A stretch of 51,410 bases of DNA from Saprospiraceae bacterium (GTDB taxonomy: Bacteria; Bacteroidota; Bacteroidia; Chitinophagales; Saprospiraceae): NCBI GenBank assembly GCA_016787545.1, contig JAEUUS010000013.1, positions 1-51,410 on the forward strand, read 5' to 3'. The translations under genes and the position numbers were made by a program. Position 1 is the stretch's first letter, and each line of letters opens with the position of its first letter. Below the pieces are notes generated by a model that saw only the letters and a list, made by a program, of their open reading frames with translations, did not search any database and was not told the DNA's origin. This document shows positions 17,740-27,129 of this stretch, in pieces.

Positions 17740-18822
17740 ATGTCCAACACTTTCGGCCAACTTTTCAAAGTGACGACTTTCGGGGAATCCCATGGCGAAG
17801 CCATTGGATGCGTTGTAGATGGCTGCCCTGCCGGTTTGGTCCTTGACCTGAATTTTATTCAACAGGAACTGGATCGTCGCCGACCCGGACAGAGTGCTAT
17901 TGTAACCCAGCGAAAGGAGTCGGATACCGTTCAGGTTTTAAGTGGCCTGTTTGAAGGTAAAACCACAGGTACACCCATAGCCTTGATCATTCCGAATGAG
18001 GATCAAAAAAGCAAGGATTACGATCATCTGGCCCATGCCTTTCGGCCAAGCCATGCCGATTACACCTGGCAAGTAAAATTTGGCCACAGAGATTTCCGGG
18101 GAGGGGGCCGGAGCAGCGCCAGAGAAACGGCTGCGAGAGTGGCTGCAGGCGCTATCGCTAAATTATTATTAAAGCAGTTTGGTGTTGACATTCAGGCTTT
18201 TGTAAGTCAGGTAGGGCATTTAGAGCTCAAAAAAAACTACACGGCACTGAGTCTATCGCAAACAGAGCAAAATGATGTTCGTTGTCCGGATCCGGAAATG
18301 GCCCAAAAAATGATCAATCTGATCAAAAAAATCCGGAAAGCCGGAGATACCATTGGCGGTGTGGTGAGCTGCGTGGTAAAAGGCTGCCCGGCTGGATTAG
18401 GAGAACCGGTATTTGATAAACTTCATGCAGATTTGGGTAAAGCCATGTTGAGTATCAATGCAGCCAAGGGATTTGAATATGGATCCGGATTTGCGGGGGT
18501 CGCCATGCGTGGCAGCGAGCATAATGATTTATTTGTACAGCCTCATCCCAATGCCCCACCCACTACCCTATCCAATCATTCAGGTGGCATACAGGGAGGC
18601 ATTTCCAATGGCATGGATATTTATTTCCGGGTTGCCTTCAAACCAGTTGCCACGATTATGCAAGACCAGGAAACCATTAATGCACAGGCTGAAAAAGTGG
18701 TACTTAAAGGAAAAGGACGCCATGATCCCTGCGTAGTTCCCAGAGCAGTTCCCATTGTTGAAGCAATGGCAGCCCTGGTACTGGCAGACCACCTGCTTCG
18801 CAGCAGAGCTAACAAGGTGTAG
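17740..18822 (+). CDS. aroC: Chorismate synthase
   Basis: 360 residues from the ATG at 17740 ([19 protein letters not shown]). An in-frame TTG 27 bp upstream is not needed. The protein has the family signatures GESHG, the [19 protein letters not shown]-type FMN/EPSP-binding segment, and the late [13 protein letters not shown]. It catalyses the last shikimate-pathway step, 5-enolpyruvylshikimate-3-phosphate to chorismate, and needs reduced FMN. It is cytoplasmic and of typical length. The threonine aldolase gene follows on the same strand, separated by a 241-bp gap filled with two low-complexity repeats. No other aro genes are nearby. Confidence 0.97.
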   Translation: MSNTFGQLFKVTTFGESHGEAIGCVVDGCPAGLVLDLNFIQQELDRRRPGQSAIVTQRKESDTVQVLSGLFEGKTTGTPIALIIPNEDQKSKDYDHLAHAFRPSHADYTWQVKFGHRDFRGGGRSSARETAARVAAGAIAKLLLKQFGVDIQAFVSQVGHLELKKNYTALSLSQTEQNDVRCPDPEMAQKMINLIKKIRKAGDTIGGVVSCVVKGCPAGLGEPVFDKLHADLGKAMLSINAAKGFEYGSGFAGVAMRGSEHNDLFVQPHPNAPPTTLSNHSGGIQGGISNGMDIYFRVAFKPVATIMQDQETINAQAEKVVLKGKGRHDPCVVPRAVPIVEAMAALVLADHLLRSRANKV

Positions 18823-18872
18823 ATTTGCGATTTGCGATTTACGATTTGGGATGTACGATTTGGGATTTGCGA
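18823..18872 (+). repeat. Short gatttg-word tandem repeat after aroC
   Basis: Starting right after the aroC stop codon, the words gatttgc, gatttac and gatttggg recur with a 7-8 bp (sometimes 15 bp) period. Two copies read TACGATTTG (18840-18848 and 18854-18862), which resembles a TAnnTTTG promoter element with one extra base. TTG words lie at about the right distance upstream, so a promoter role for ltaE is possible but unproven. Confidence 0.6.
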
Positions 18873-18885
18873 CTGCTCCTTCAGG

Positions 18886-19061
18886 TTCATCACATTGCCC
18901 ACATTCATCACATTCACCACATTTCCCACATTCACCACATTTCCCACATTCACCACATTTCCCACATTCACCACATTTCCCACATTCAACACATTTCCCA
19001 CATTCACCACATTTCCCACATTCACCACATTTCCCACATTCAACACATTTCCCACATTCAA
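18886..19061 (+). repeat. G-poor 9/18-bp tandem array ending at the ltaE start codon
   Basis: About 19 hemi-units of 9 bp alternate between ccacattca-like and ccacatttc-like words, giving an 18-bp repeat. The coding strand contains almost no G. The array ends two bases before the ATG at 19064. Because the period is a multiple of three, all frames stay open through it, which creates spurious reading frames on both strands. Its place suggests an unstructured leader or a spacer whose length could vary by slippage. Confidence 0.9.
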
Positions 19062-19063
19062 TT

Positions 19064-20080
19064 ATGGTTAACCTGATTTCGGATACTGTTACCAAGCCTA
19101 CTCCTGGTATGTTGCAGGCTATGTGGGCCGCAGAAGTTGGAGATGATGTTTTTAAGGAGGATCCCACGGCAATAGCACTGGAGCATTTATGCGCGGAAAG
19201 GTTTGGTATGGAGGCGGCATTGTTTTGTCCAAGTGGAACTATGGCCAATCAAATCGCGCTGAAGGTGCATACGCGCCCCTTGGACGAAGTAATTTGCGAT
19301 GAAATGAGCCATATTTACCAATACGAAGTAGGAGGTTATGCCTTTCACTCCGGTATTGGCGTAAATCTGCTAAAAGGCGAAAATGGAATATTAACCGCCG
19401 AAATGGTGGAAAATGCCATCAAACCACCCTTCGACTGGCTACCCAAAAGCACATTGGTGGTCATTGAAAACACCTGCAATAAAGGTGGTGGAAGTATGTA
19501 TGATTTGGAAACCATCCGGCAGATAGGCGCAGTATGCAGGAAGCATGGTATGGCCTATCACATGGATGGCGCCCGATTATTTAATGCGCTGGTAGAAACA
19601 GGCAATACTCCGGAGGAAATCGGTGCAGAGATGGACAGCATAAGCATTTGTCTTTCCAAAGGACTTGGCGCACCGGTAGGCTCTGTGCTATTAGGCACTC
19701 AGACTTTTATTAAAGAAGCCAGAAGGGTTAGAAAAGCTATGGGCGGCGGGATGCGGCAGGTAGGATATTTAGCTGCTGCAGGTATTTATGCGCTCAATCA
19801 TCACGTAACCAGGCTAAGGGAAGATCATCAGAATGCACGAACGCTTGCCACCATTCTGGAGACATTACCCTGGGTATGCAATATCCGGCCGGTTCAAACC
19901 AATATTTTGATTTTTGACCTGAAGCCTCCACTAACGCCAGCCATATATCTGGAAAAACTCAAACAAAATGGTATTCTGGCATCTGCTTTTGGTCCCCAAA
20001 CCATCCGGTTTGTTACCCATCTGGATATTACGCAACCCATGATGGATCATGTAGGCCGGATATTGCATCAGATAAAATGA
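19064..20080 (+). CDS. ltaE: Low-specificity L-threonine aldolase
   Basis: 338 residues from the ATG at 19064 (MVNLISDTVTKPTPGMLQAM). A longer frame reading through the upstream repeat array is rejected, because homology-like sequence starts exactly here. It is a fold type I PLP enzyme that cleaves L-threonine or L-allo-threonine to glycine and acetaldehyde. Visible signatures are the DTVTKPTPGM opening, GDDVFKEDPTA, the PSGTMANQIA phosphate-binding turn, HMDGARLFNA (PLP-binding Asp) and SKGLGAPVGS with the Schiff-base Lys. It is cytoplasmic. The stop lies 5 bp from that of the convergent lipoprotein gene. Confidence 0.94.
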   Translation: MVNLISDTVTKPTPGMLQAMWAAEVGDDVFKEDPTAIALEHLCAERFGMEAALFCPSGTMANQIALKVHTRPLDEVICDEMSHIYQYEVGGYAFHSGIGVNLLKGENGILTAEMVENAIKPPFDWLPKSTLVVIENTCNKGGGSMYDLETIRQIGAVCRKHGMAYHMDGARLFNALVETGNTPEEIGAEMDSISICLSKGLGAPVGSVLLGTQTFIKEARRVRKAMGGGMRQVGYLAAAGIYALNHHVTRLREDHQNARTLATILETLPWVCNIRPVQTNILIFDLKPPLTPAIYLEKLKQNGILASAFGPQTIRFVTHLDITQPMMDHVGRILHQIK

Positions 20081-20085
20081 AGGGA

Positions 20086-20550
20086 TTAATTCCCGCTATT
20101 CATGGCTTTGATCTTTTCCTGCATTTCCTGCATGGTCTTATTATAGCGTTCAATGGATTCCGAGTAATCTTTTAATACAGAAGGATTAATCGGATTGGAA
20201 GGAACATCTTCCGATGCGCCAAGAACCTTTTCTGCAGGAGTCACCGTTGCCTTCATTTCGCCCATCATCATGCCTTCTTTTTCAACCATGCCTTCCAGTT
20301 CACCATAAAAAGCAGCAATCTGGTCTTTATTTTTACTTTTTACGGGTTCCGGCAATTTATCCAACTGATCCCGGAGGGATAATGCCAACTCCCGGCTGCT
20401 TGCAGCTACGGTAATGGCAGCCTGCAAAGCCTCCGGAGAAGCGCTACTTTCCGTTCCCGCAGGCTGTGGTGCTTCCGCAGCACTTTTTGGTGTGTTTTGA
20501 CAGGCCATAAACAATAGGCCAAGAAAAATGGAGAAGATAATTTTTCGCAT
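20086..20550 (-). CDS. Small predicted lipoprotein, function unknown
   Basis: 154 residues. The N-terminus is a lipoprotein signal with lipobox LFMAC and the lipidated Cys at residue 17, so it is anchored in the inner or outer membrane. A Ser/Ala/Pro-rich linker (20-45) is followed by an amphipathic helical region rich in Glu, Lys and Met, ending in a likely coiled coil (NKTMQEMQEKIKAMNSG). No known domain is recognised. The gene is divergent from the PorE-like gene across a 238-bp gap, so the two may share regulation. That is inference. Confidence 0.75.
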   Translation of the reverse strand: MRKIIFSIFLGLLFMACQNTPKSAAEAPQPAGTESSASPEALQAAITVAASSRELALSLRDQLDKLPEPVKSKNKDQIAAFYGELEGMVEKEGMMMGEMKATVTPAEKVLGASEDVPSNPINPSVLKDYSESIERYNKTMQEMQEKIKAMNSGN

Positions 20551-20788
20551 TTTTTACGTTAATTTGATCATTAATTGAGCCCTCAAAAGCCGCAAAATGA
20601 AACGATACAGCCTCTTACATGCTCATCCGGCACAAAAATATGGTGAAAAATTGGATTGCTGATTTTAACCTATCGCCAGCAATGGTAATTTACGCAGAAA
20701 TCAACACCTTTGTTGAGTCGTCTTTTTCTGACGGAACTTTAAAGCATGTTAGCTTCTTATTCATTTATCGCGGGCTGATCTACCAATC

Positions 20789-22852
20789 ATGAACACAAAA
20801 ACAATTTCCCCCCTTTTTTCAAGCGGATTTTTTTCCACCTTGCTCTTTGTAAGCCTGCTTTTTGCAGCAGCTTGCAGCTATACTTTAAAGGTAAAAGATG
20901 GTCGCACAGCTTATGATCGTAAGCAGTTTGCCCATGCGATTCCGATGCTGGAAAAAGAATACGCAAAAGCAAAAATCCGAAAAGAAAAAGGCCAGTTGGC
21001 CTTTATGCTGGGCGATGCCTTGAGGAGAACCGGAGAGGATGAAAAAGCGCTTCCATGGTTTGAAGCGGCCTATAACAACAACTATGGGCCGGAAGCCCTG
21101 AAAGCTCAGGCACTGACGCTTAAAAAACTGGAAAAATATACAGCAGCCGGAGAGGCTTTTAAAAACCTTGGCATTGAGATAGGGTCCCCCTACGAATACC
21201 GCAAGGAAATAACCGCCTGTACCGTTTCAGATGGTTGGCTGCGGGAACAGCCCAATAATGGCTGGTCCGTTCAACCTGTTCCATTCAACAGTGCGCAAAA
21301 TGATTTTGCCCCGGTTTGGTATTTTGACAACCGATTAGTTTTTACCAGCGACCGGAATATGGGCGCCGGCAAAGAAAATTATCTGTGGACCGGCAACAAG
21401 TTTATGGATATTTTCATTTCTGAAAGCAACAGCGCCAGCCCACAAACATTTGACAGTCAATGGAATACATCGGGAAATGAAGGCACACCCTGCTTCAATA
21501 AAAGTGGTACCGAAGCTTTTTTCGTGCGTGCTGTTGGCGCTTACAAGGGCGACGATGCCTTTTGTAAGATATATTTCACTGAAAAAGGTCGTACCGATGC
21601 GCTTTGGTCAGTGCCTGTTCCACTTCCTTTTCAAAAGGAAAAAATCAATTATTTCCATCCCATGTTAAGCCCCGATGGGAATACCTTATTTTATTCCTGT
21701 AATGATCCGGAAGGTTGGGGCGGTTTTGACCTTTGGTCGGTACAGCGCAATGCTAAATCTGAGACCGGCTGGGATGAACCCAAAGTGTTGCCAAGAAGCA
21801 TCAATACATCCCAAAACGAACTATTTCCGGTATTCGACGCCGATACCCTGTATTTTGCTTCAGATGGTCATACCGGTATGGGAGGATTAGATATTTTCCG
21901 TACTTACCGCTTTGATAAAAGCACCTGGTCGCCACCATACAATCTAAAGTCGCCTATAAACAGTGGCGCCGATGATTTTACGTTTCTGGTTGACCCCAAA
22001 AGTGTTGCTGAAGGCAAAAAAGCATCCAGGCCGGGAGAATTGATCCGGGCAGGATACTTTACCAGCAATCGAAAAGCAGCAGATGCCAAAGGGGGCGATG
22101 ATATTTTCAGATTTGAACAAAGAATACCGCCACCAAAACCTCCCAAGACAGACACCCTTCCCGCCAAACCTCTGGCGTACAAGTTTATACTGGATGTCTA
22201 TGTCCTGGAAAAAATATTCTCGGAACCCAATAACCCAAACAGCAAAATCCTGGGCAGAAAACCGCTTGCCGGAGCGCTTGTAAAAGCCGAAGGTGGCGGG
22301 AAAAAGCCAACTTTCACGGTAAAGGAGGATGGCCTTTTTAGACTGGAATTGGCAGAGAACACAGATTATCTTTTTAACGCCGGACTGGAAGGGTACTTGT
22401 CTAATACAGCTAAATTCAGTACCAAAGGCATTGCCAAAGATCCCGCCAATCCGGTTCAGACGTTTGAAATTGAAATTGTGCTTGACCAGATTTACCGAAA
22501 CCGGGAAATTGTGCTTGAAAATATATATTATGATTACGACAAATGGGACATCAGACCTGATGCGGAACCTACCCTGAATCGTTTGGCAGAAGTATTAAAA
22601 GAAAATGCCCGGATCAACATCCAATTGGGAAGCCATACCGACTGTCGCGGCAATGACGCGTACAACCAAACGCTTTCCCAGCGACGGGCGCAAAGTGCCG
22701 TTAATTATCTGATTTCCAAAGGAATAGACCCTGCCCGCTTGTCTGCCAAGGGCTATGGCGAGAGTCAACCAGCAGCTTTATGTGCCTGCTCCTCCTGTAC
22801 AGAGGCCGAGCATCAGACCAACCGGCGAACCACTTTCAAAATTGTGGAATAG
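20789..22852 (+). CDS. PorE-like lipoprotein: TPR, PD40 beta-propeller, CRD and OmpA domains
   Basis: 687 residues with a lipoprotein signal (AAAC, Cys29). The order of parts is: TPR-like helices (about 35-135); a PD40/WD40-like beta-propeller (about 150-440; motifs such as PVWYFDNRLVFTSDR, HPMLSPDGNTLFYSCND, LFPVFDADTLYFASDGH); a carboxypeptidase-regulatory-like fold (about 465-560); and an OmpA peptidoglycan-binding domain (585-687, IYYDYDKWDIRPDA, GSHTDCRG, NQTLSQRRAQS). This exact order is that of PorE, the T9SS component that links the outer-membrane machinery to peptidoglycan. A related gene lies at 29122-31182. The architecture match is strong, but equivalence to PorE is inferred. It converges on the TonB receptor with a 12-bp gap. 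Confidence 0.87.
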   Translation: MNTKTISPLFSSGFFSTLLFVSLLFAAACSYTLKVKDGRTAYDRKQFAHAIPMLEKEYAKAKIRKEKGQLAFMLGDALRRTGEDEKALPWFEAAYNNNYGPEALKAQALTLKKLEKYTAAGEAFKNLGIEIGSPYEYRKEITACTVSDGWLREQPNNGWSVQPVPFNSAQNDFAPVWYFDNRLVFTSDRNMGAGKENYLWTGNKFMDIFISESNSASPQTFDSQWNTSGNEGTPCFNKSGTEAFFVRAVGAYKGDDAFCKIYFTEKGRTDALWSVPVPLPFQKEKINYFHPMLSPDGNTLFYSCNDPEGWGGFDLWSVQRNAKSETGWDEPKVLPRSINTSQNELFPVFDADTLYFASDGHTGMGGLDIFRTYRFDKSTWSPPYNLKSPINSGADDFTFLVDPKSVAEGKKASRPGELIRAGYFTSNRKAADAKGGDDIFRFEQRIPPPKPPKTDTLPAKPLAYKFILDVYVLEKIFSEPNNPNSKILGRKPLAGALVKAEGGGKKPTFTVKEDGLFRLELAENTDYLFNAGLEGYLSNTAKFSTKGIAKDPANPVQTFEIEIVLDQIYRNREIVLENIYYDYDKWDIRPDAEPTLNRLAEVLKENARINIQLGSHTDCRGNDAYNQTLSQRRAQSAVNYLISKGIDPARLSAKGYGESQPAALCACSSCTEAEHQTNRRTTFKIVE

Positions 22853-22864
22853 GGGTGCCCAGAT

Positions 22865-25537
22865 TCAAAACTTCAATTCATACCTAAAGGCCGGCAATAC
22901 CGGAAGCAGGGTGTATTGAATTGCTTTCCCTTTGATGCTGCTGCCAGCATCTACATATAAATAAAAGGGATTGGAGCGGTTATACACGTTATACACGCCT
23001 ATTTGAAGCCCGTGTTTCCATTTGTGACTGCTCCAATGCGCATTCAATGCCGCATCAAGCCGGTGATAGGTTGGCAGGCGATATCCGTTTACCTCGGTAT
23101 AAAAATATACCTGGCGCTCTACTTCGCCTTCTACGGATTCGTGCTGGAATTTTACGCCGGCTAATGTAATCGGATTGCCGGATGCAACCGCCCAAATCAG
23201 GTCGGCTTCCAGCCAATCGAATATCTGTTGCCGCAGGGTGACTTTCAGGTCGTGTCGCCTGTCAAACCTGAACGGGAATGGACGTCCGGCATTTAAATCC
23301 GGAAAATATCGGTTCGTTTTTGAAACGGTATAGGCCAATGCACCTCTGAACCGTCCTTTTGTTTTCTCCAGGTTAACTTCCAGACCCTTGCTGGAGCCTG
23401 TTCCTATGGCTATCCGATCTTCCCAGCCACTCGCATCCACAGCGCCACCCGCAAACAAGGCATCATTGGAAGAGATAAAAGTAAGTACACGGGGCATCTC
23501 CTTTACATAACCTTCCACCTGAAAAGCCCATTGCCCACCCTGCCAGCCAAAACCGGCAGAAGTTTGCCACACAATTTCGGGCGGTACGCGCCGGGTACTG
23601 GGCACCCAAAGTTCAAAAGGCAAACTCACATTAAAAGTGCCGATTTGGTGCAGATTTTGCGCCATTTTATGCCAGCCCAACCATTGACTCCAGCCGGAAG
23701 GGCCATCCCGCCTGATTCTTATACGAGGTTGCAGTAGTCGGTAATTTGTGTTTTTCGTTTGAAATACAGAAGCATTCATACCAACTTCAAGTCTGTAATA
23801 TTTGCCGAAATCCCATTCACCATCAAAGTAGCCTTCCACCTCATCAGCATTCAATCGCTCGTTGTTTAACAGGATATTGGCCAATGAATCAACGTTTTCC
23901 TGGGTTTGACCAGGTTGCAAAAAGTTAGCCGACAAAGCGCCTGGCTGGAAATCATGCGCCGTTATCGAAGCTCCCCAACGCAGGGTCAGGTCTTTTTTTA
24001 CATAAAAAGTAAAATCAGTTTTGCCGGACCAGTCGCGAATCAAGGTTTGATAAGATTGACCATAATTGGCTAACACAAATTGCTTGCCGTTGGGATAAAG
24101 GATGTTGGACTTAAATGCCAGGGTGCTTTGATAAAAAAAGCGACTATACCGAAGTGTGGTATTGGTAAACAAATTCTCCCTGAGCAAATGATTCCATCGC
24201 AAAGCTGCAATACTATTGCCCCAATCTGTTTTCAAGTCTGACTGATCCGTGATATACCCTTTGGGGTCGTCATAGTTTTGAAGCAAAGCATTTTTGAATT
24301 GGTCTCCTCCTTGGTAAAAGGAGAAAAACACCCGATCCCGGTCGCTCAGGGAATAATTCAACTTCAGATTGAGGTCGAAAAAACGATACTTTATATCATC
24401 TCCTGAAAAGTTAAGCAAATTGCCTCTTTTACTAAAAAAGTCAACCCAGGGTTCAAAATAGGTTATCCGTCCTCCTAACAAAAACGAACTTTTTTCCTTC
24501 TTCAAGGGCCCTTCCACCAAAGCTGAAGAGGCAAACAAACCACTGGAAACCTCACTTCGGAACCGCCTGGAATCGCCATCCCGGGTTCGAACGTCTAAAA
24601 CCGAGGAAGCCCTGCCGCTGTAACGGGCCGGAAAATCTCCTTTCCACAATCGAACGCTGCTCACGGTAGAGGGATTGTATATGGAAAATAAGCCCAGTGC
24701 ATGACTCGGGCTATACACCGGTACATCGTCGAGCAGGAAAAGGTTTTGATCGGCATTGCCGCCCCGAACGTGAAGCCCGCCCAGCCCATCGGCGCCGGTT
24801 TGTATCCCGGATTGAAGGGCTGTCTGTCGCAACAAATCTGCCTCCCCACCCGGCATTGGCAAGGCGCTCAGACCCTTCAAATCCAGGTATACCGGACTGC
24901 CTCCTTTATGCTCCTTGGCTTCACTGCCCGACATCCCGCTTACCAGTACTTCCTTTAATACCGAAGAGGATGGCAGGCGGACACGGATTATTTTATCCAC
25001 GGAGACTTCCACCGGGTACTGAATAGCCTGGTACCCAACGTATGAAATCAACAATGTATGTGCGCCTTCTTCAAGCTTCAGGCTAAAAAAACCGAATTCG
25101 TTGGTGATTGTCCGGACGCCCTGCTCCTTGTTTTCGCCCGCTATTTTGATGCTTGCACCAATCAGGCGTTCTCCGGATTCCGCATCCTGGACATAGCCAC
25201 TCAGGGTATATTTACCGGATTTTCGGTATACGACTATTTGATCGTCCAACTGTTTATACTGCACCTTTCCACAACGAACAATTTTATCCAGCACAGTGGC
25301 AACGGTTTGTTGCCGTGCCTCAATCCGAACCACAGGACATTGTTCAAAGAAGCGGTCGCTGAATACAATATTGATTCCTGATTGATTACTCAACGCAACC
25401 AAGGCTTCCGCAGGGCTGCAATCCTGACAGGTAAAATCTACTTTTCGGGAAAGCAGCGATTGTGCCCCAACCAGTTGAGTCAGGCCCAATAGTAATCCCA
25501 TTAAAGCAGCTTTTATACGTGTCATTGATCTGGCCAC
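22865..25537 (-). CDS. TonB-dependent outer-membrane receptor with STN domain
   Basis: 890 residues. After a signal peptide (to about residue 25) come an STN (secretin/TonB N-terminal) domain (about 33-108), a carboxypeptidase-D-regulatory-like domain (112-195, TLSGYVQDAESGERLIGASI and FGFFSLKL), a plug (about 215-320, LHVRGGNADQNLFLLDDVPVY) and a long beta-barrel. It imports a substrate through the outer membrane with TonB energy. STN domains normally signal to a FecR/FecI anti-sigma/sigma pair, but none is encoded within the window. The substrate is unknown. Met5 (25525) is a possible start with a better signal peptide. Its 3' end is 12 bp from that of the PorE-like gene. Confidence 0.92.
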   Translation of the reverse strand: MARSMTRIKAALMGLLLGLTQLVGAQSLLSRKVDFTCQDCSPAEALVALSNQSGINIVFSDRFFEQCPVVRIEARQQTVATVLDKIVRCGKVQYKQLDDQIVVYRKSGKYTLSGYVQDAESGERLIGASIKIAGENKEQGVRTITNEFGFFSLKLEEGAHTLLISYVGYQAIQYPVEVSVDKIIRVRLPSSSVLKEVLVSGMSGSEAKEHKGGSPVYLDLKGLSALPMPGGEADLLRQTALQSGIQTGADGLGGLHVRGGNADQNLFLLDDVPVYSPSHALGLFSIYNPSTVSSVRLWKGDFPARYSGRASSVLDVRTRDGDSRRFRSEVSSGLFASSALVEGPLKKEKSSFLLGGRITYFEPWVDFFSKRGNLLNFSGDDIKYRFFDLNLKLNYSLSDRDRVFFSFYQGGDQFKNALLQNYDDPKGYITDQSDLKTDWGNSIAALRWNHLLRENLFTNTTLRYSRFFYQSTLAFKSNILYPNGKQFVLANYGQSYQTLIRDWSGKTDFTFYVKKDLTLRWGASITAHDFQPGALSANFLQPGQTQENVDSLANILLNNERLNADEVEGYFDGEWDFGKYYRLEVGMNASVFQTKNTNYRLLQPRIRIRRDGPSGWSQWLGWHKMAQNLHQIGTFNVSLPFELWVPSTRRVPPEIVWQTSAGFGWQGGQWAFQVEGYVKEMPRVLTFISSNDALFAGGAVDASGWEDRIAIGTGSSKGLEVNLEKTKGRFRGALAYTVSKTNRYFPDLNAGRPFPFRFDRRHDLKVTLRQQIFDWLEADLIWAVASGNPITLAGVKFQHESVEGEVERQVYFYTEVNGYRLPTYHRLDAALNAHWSSHKWKHGLQIGVYNVYNRSNPFYLYVDAGSSIKGKAIQYTLLPVLPAFRYELKF

Positions 25538-25616
25538 AATGTCGGTGCAATGTACTGCGATTGAAAAATGAATTGAATGGTTTAACAGAAGCTTGTGTGC
25601 GGAAAGCGGAAAGAAG

Positions 25617-25648
25617 TTGTCTGGATGATCCAGTTAGCGCTACTTTTG
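25617..25648 (+). promoter_or_regulatory. coaE promoter, TTG-N21-TACTTTTG
   Basis: TTG at 25617-25619, 21 bp spacer, then TACTTTTG at 25641-25648. This is a full match to the Bacteroidota pattern TTG-N17-23-TAnnTTTG. The expected transcription start is only about 10 bases ahead of the first possible coaE start codon, so the leader would be very short. Confidence 0.6.
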
Positions 25649-25664
25649 TCGTGTACATTCAAAA

Positions 25665-26315
25665 TTGCTTCTTACTTTGAAACCCACTGGCGCCACACCA
25701 CATCCATCTTTTCCCCGGGTAGGCATTACCGGTGGTATTGGGAGTGGGAAAAGTACCGTTTGCCGTATTTTCCAGGAGACATTTGGCATTCCGGTTTTCA
25801 ATGCAGACAGCTGGGCCAAAAACCTGATCGAATCCGATCCTGAGCTAAAACGGGGAATTATTTCCATTTTTGGTGAAGAGGCTTATGACGACAGCGGACG
25901 TTACAACCGGCCTTTTGTAGCTACCGCGGCTTTTTCCAGTCCGGAAAAACTGTCGGCCCTGAATGCCCTTGTTCACCCTGCTGTAGAAAAAGCGGCGATT
26001 GCATGGCATCTTGATCAGGTTCAATCAGGTGCAGCTTACACCATCAAAGAAGCGGCATTGATGGTTGAAAGCGGAAGTTACCGCCAACTGGATTACCTGA
26101 TTGTTGTAAGCGCCCCGGAAGATCTCCGCCTGCAACGGGTGATGGATCGGGATGGTTTGAGTGAGACGCAGGTGCGCGCACGTATGAAGGGCCAGTGGCC
26201 GGAGTCGGAAAAACTGGCGCTTGCCGATTTTGTTATTTACAACGACGGGAGCCAGCTGCTTTTGCCACAAATCTGGCAGGCACACAGGCAGATTCTGGTT
26301 ATATCACAAAATTGA
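25665..26315 (+). CDS. coaE: Dephospho-CoA kinase
   Basis: 216 residues. It carries out the last step of coenzyme A synthesis, phosphorylating dephospho-CoA with ATP in the cytoplasm. The P-loop is GGIGSGKST (23-31), followed by NADSWAKNLIE and the late RDGLSETQVRARM lid region typical of CoaE. There is no ATG ahead of the P-loop; the possible starts are TTG at 25665 or TTG at 25677, giving 21 or 17 residues before the P-loop. A full promoter match sits just upstream. The last 17 bp overlap the 3' end of the convergent serine acetyltransferase gene. Function is confident; the exact start is not. Confidence 0.93.
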   Translation: MLLTLKPTGATPHPSFPRVGITGGIGSGKSTVCRIFQETFGIPVFNADSWAKNLIESDPELKRGIISIFGEEAYDDSGRYNRPFVATAAFSSPEKLSALNALVHPAVEKAAIAWHLDQVQSGAAYTIKEAALMVESGSYRQLDYLIVVSAPEDLRLQRVMDRDGLSETQVRARMKGQWPESEKLALADFVIYNDGSQLLLPQIWQAHRQILVISQN

Positions 26316-27129
26316 CAGGTTCATCAAAAGGACGGGTACGCACTTTGACCTGACTTTGGTGCAGTACCACGGAAAAGGGCGGAACACTTTCCGTGAGCCA
26401 GGAGTTGCCCCCAATAACAGAGTCGTGTCCGATTACGGTTTTCCCTCCTAAAATGGTACAGTTGGCATAAAGCACACAGTTGTCTTCAATGGTTGGATGG
26501 CGTTTTACATTGGCCAAAGATTTATCCACCTGCAAGGCTCCGAGGGTAACGCCCTGATAAATTTTAACTTTATTTCCGATGGTAGCCGTCGCGCCTATCA
26601 CCACACCTGTACCGTGATCGATGAAAAAAGAGCGGCCAATAGTTGCGCCAGGATGGATATCAATACCCGTTTTGCCATGCACATATTCGGCAAAGAATCT
26701 GGGCAACATTGGAGCGCCCAATCTGTACAAAAGGTTGGAAATGCGATAGTTGGCGATGGCGTAAAATCCCGGATAAGCGGCTATTACCTCTTCCGTACAA
26801 GTGGCCGCAGGATCAAAGGCATAAAAAGCCTGGGCATCCTCCATCAGCATCTCGTAAACCGATGGCAATTCATCAAAAAATCCATTGGCGATGTTGGCCA
26901 CAGATTCACCGCCGTCTTTGGTAAGCGGATACAACAACTTCATCAAGTCATGACGAAGCAAGGCATATTGTACCCGTGCCGGCTTAGGATCTTCACTCAG
27001 CATGGGAAACAAAAAATAAAAAAGAGCGTCTGCCAATCGCTGCGCTTCAGCCTTGGGTGGAATCTGCACATTTTGCGACAAGGACTGATGTTCCAGTGTT
27101 TGGAAAAAATTTTCGAGATGTAGTTTCAT
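26299..27129 (-). CDS. Serine O-acetyltransferase (CysE/EpsC-like)
   Basis: 276 residues from the ATG at 27129 (MKLHLENFF). An in-frame ATG 39 bp upstream is possible but adds an atypical basic stretch. A helical N-terminal domain is followed by a left-handed beta-helix of hexapeptide repeats. It includes the catalytic-His segment DHGTGVVIGATATIG, then YQGVTLGAL and KRHPTIEDN. The enzyme acetylates L-serine with acetyl-CoA, the first committed step to cysteine. No cysK is encoded in the window. The last 17 bp overlap the 3' end of coaE, tail to tail. Confidence 0.9.
   Translation of the reverse strand: MKLHLENFFQTLEHQSLSQNVQIPPKAEAQRLADALFYFLFPMLSEDPKPARVQYALLRHDLMKLLYPLTKDGGESVANIANGFFDELPSVYEMLMEDAQAFYAFDPAATCTEEVIAAYPGFYAIANYRISNLLYRLGAPMLPRFFAEYVHGKTGIDIHPGATIGRSFFIDHGTGVVIGATATIGNKVKIYQGVTLGALQVDKSLANVKRHPTIEDNCVLYANCTILGGKTVIGHDSVIGGNSWLTESVPPFSVVLHQSQVKVRTRPFDEPVNFVI

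Noticed and set aside
18580-19248. Long frames through the ltaE upstream array on both strands
   Set aside because: The 9/18-bp period keeps all frames free of stops. The frames have repeated Asn-Val-Gly or Phe-Pro-His words and no gene-like start.
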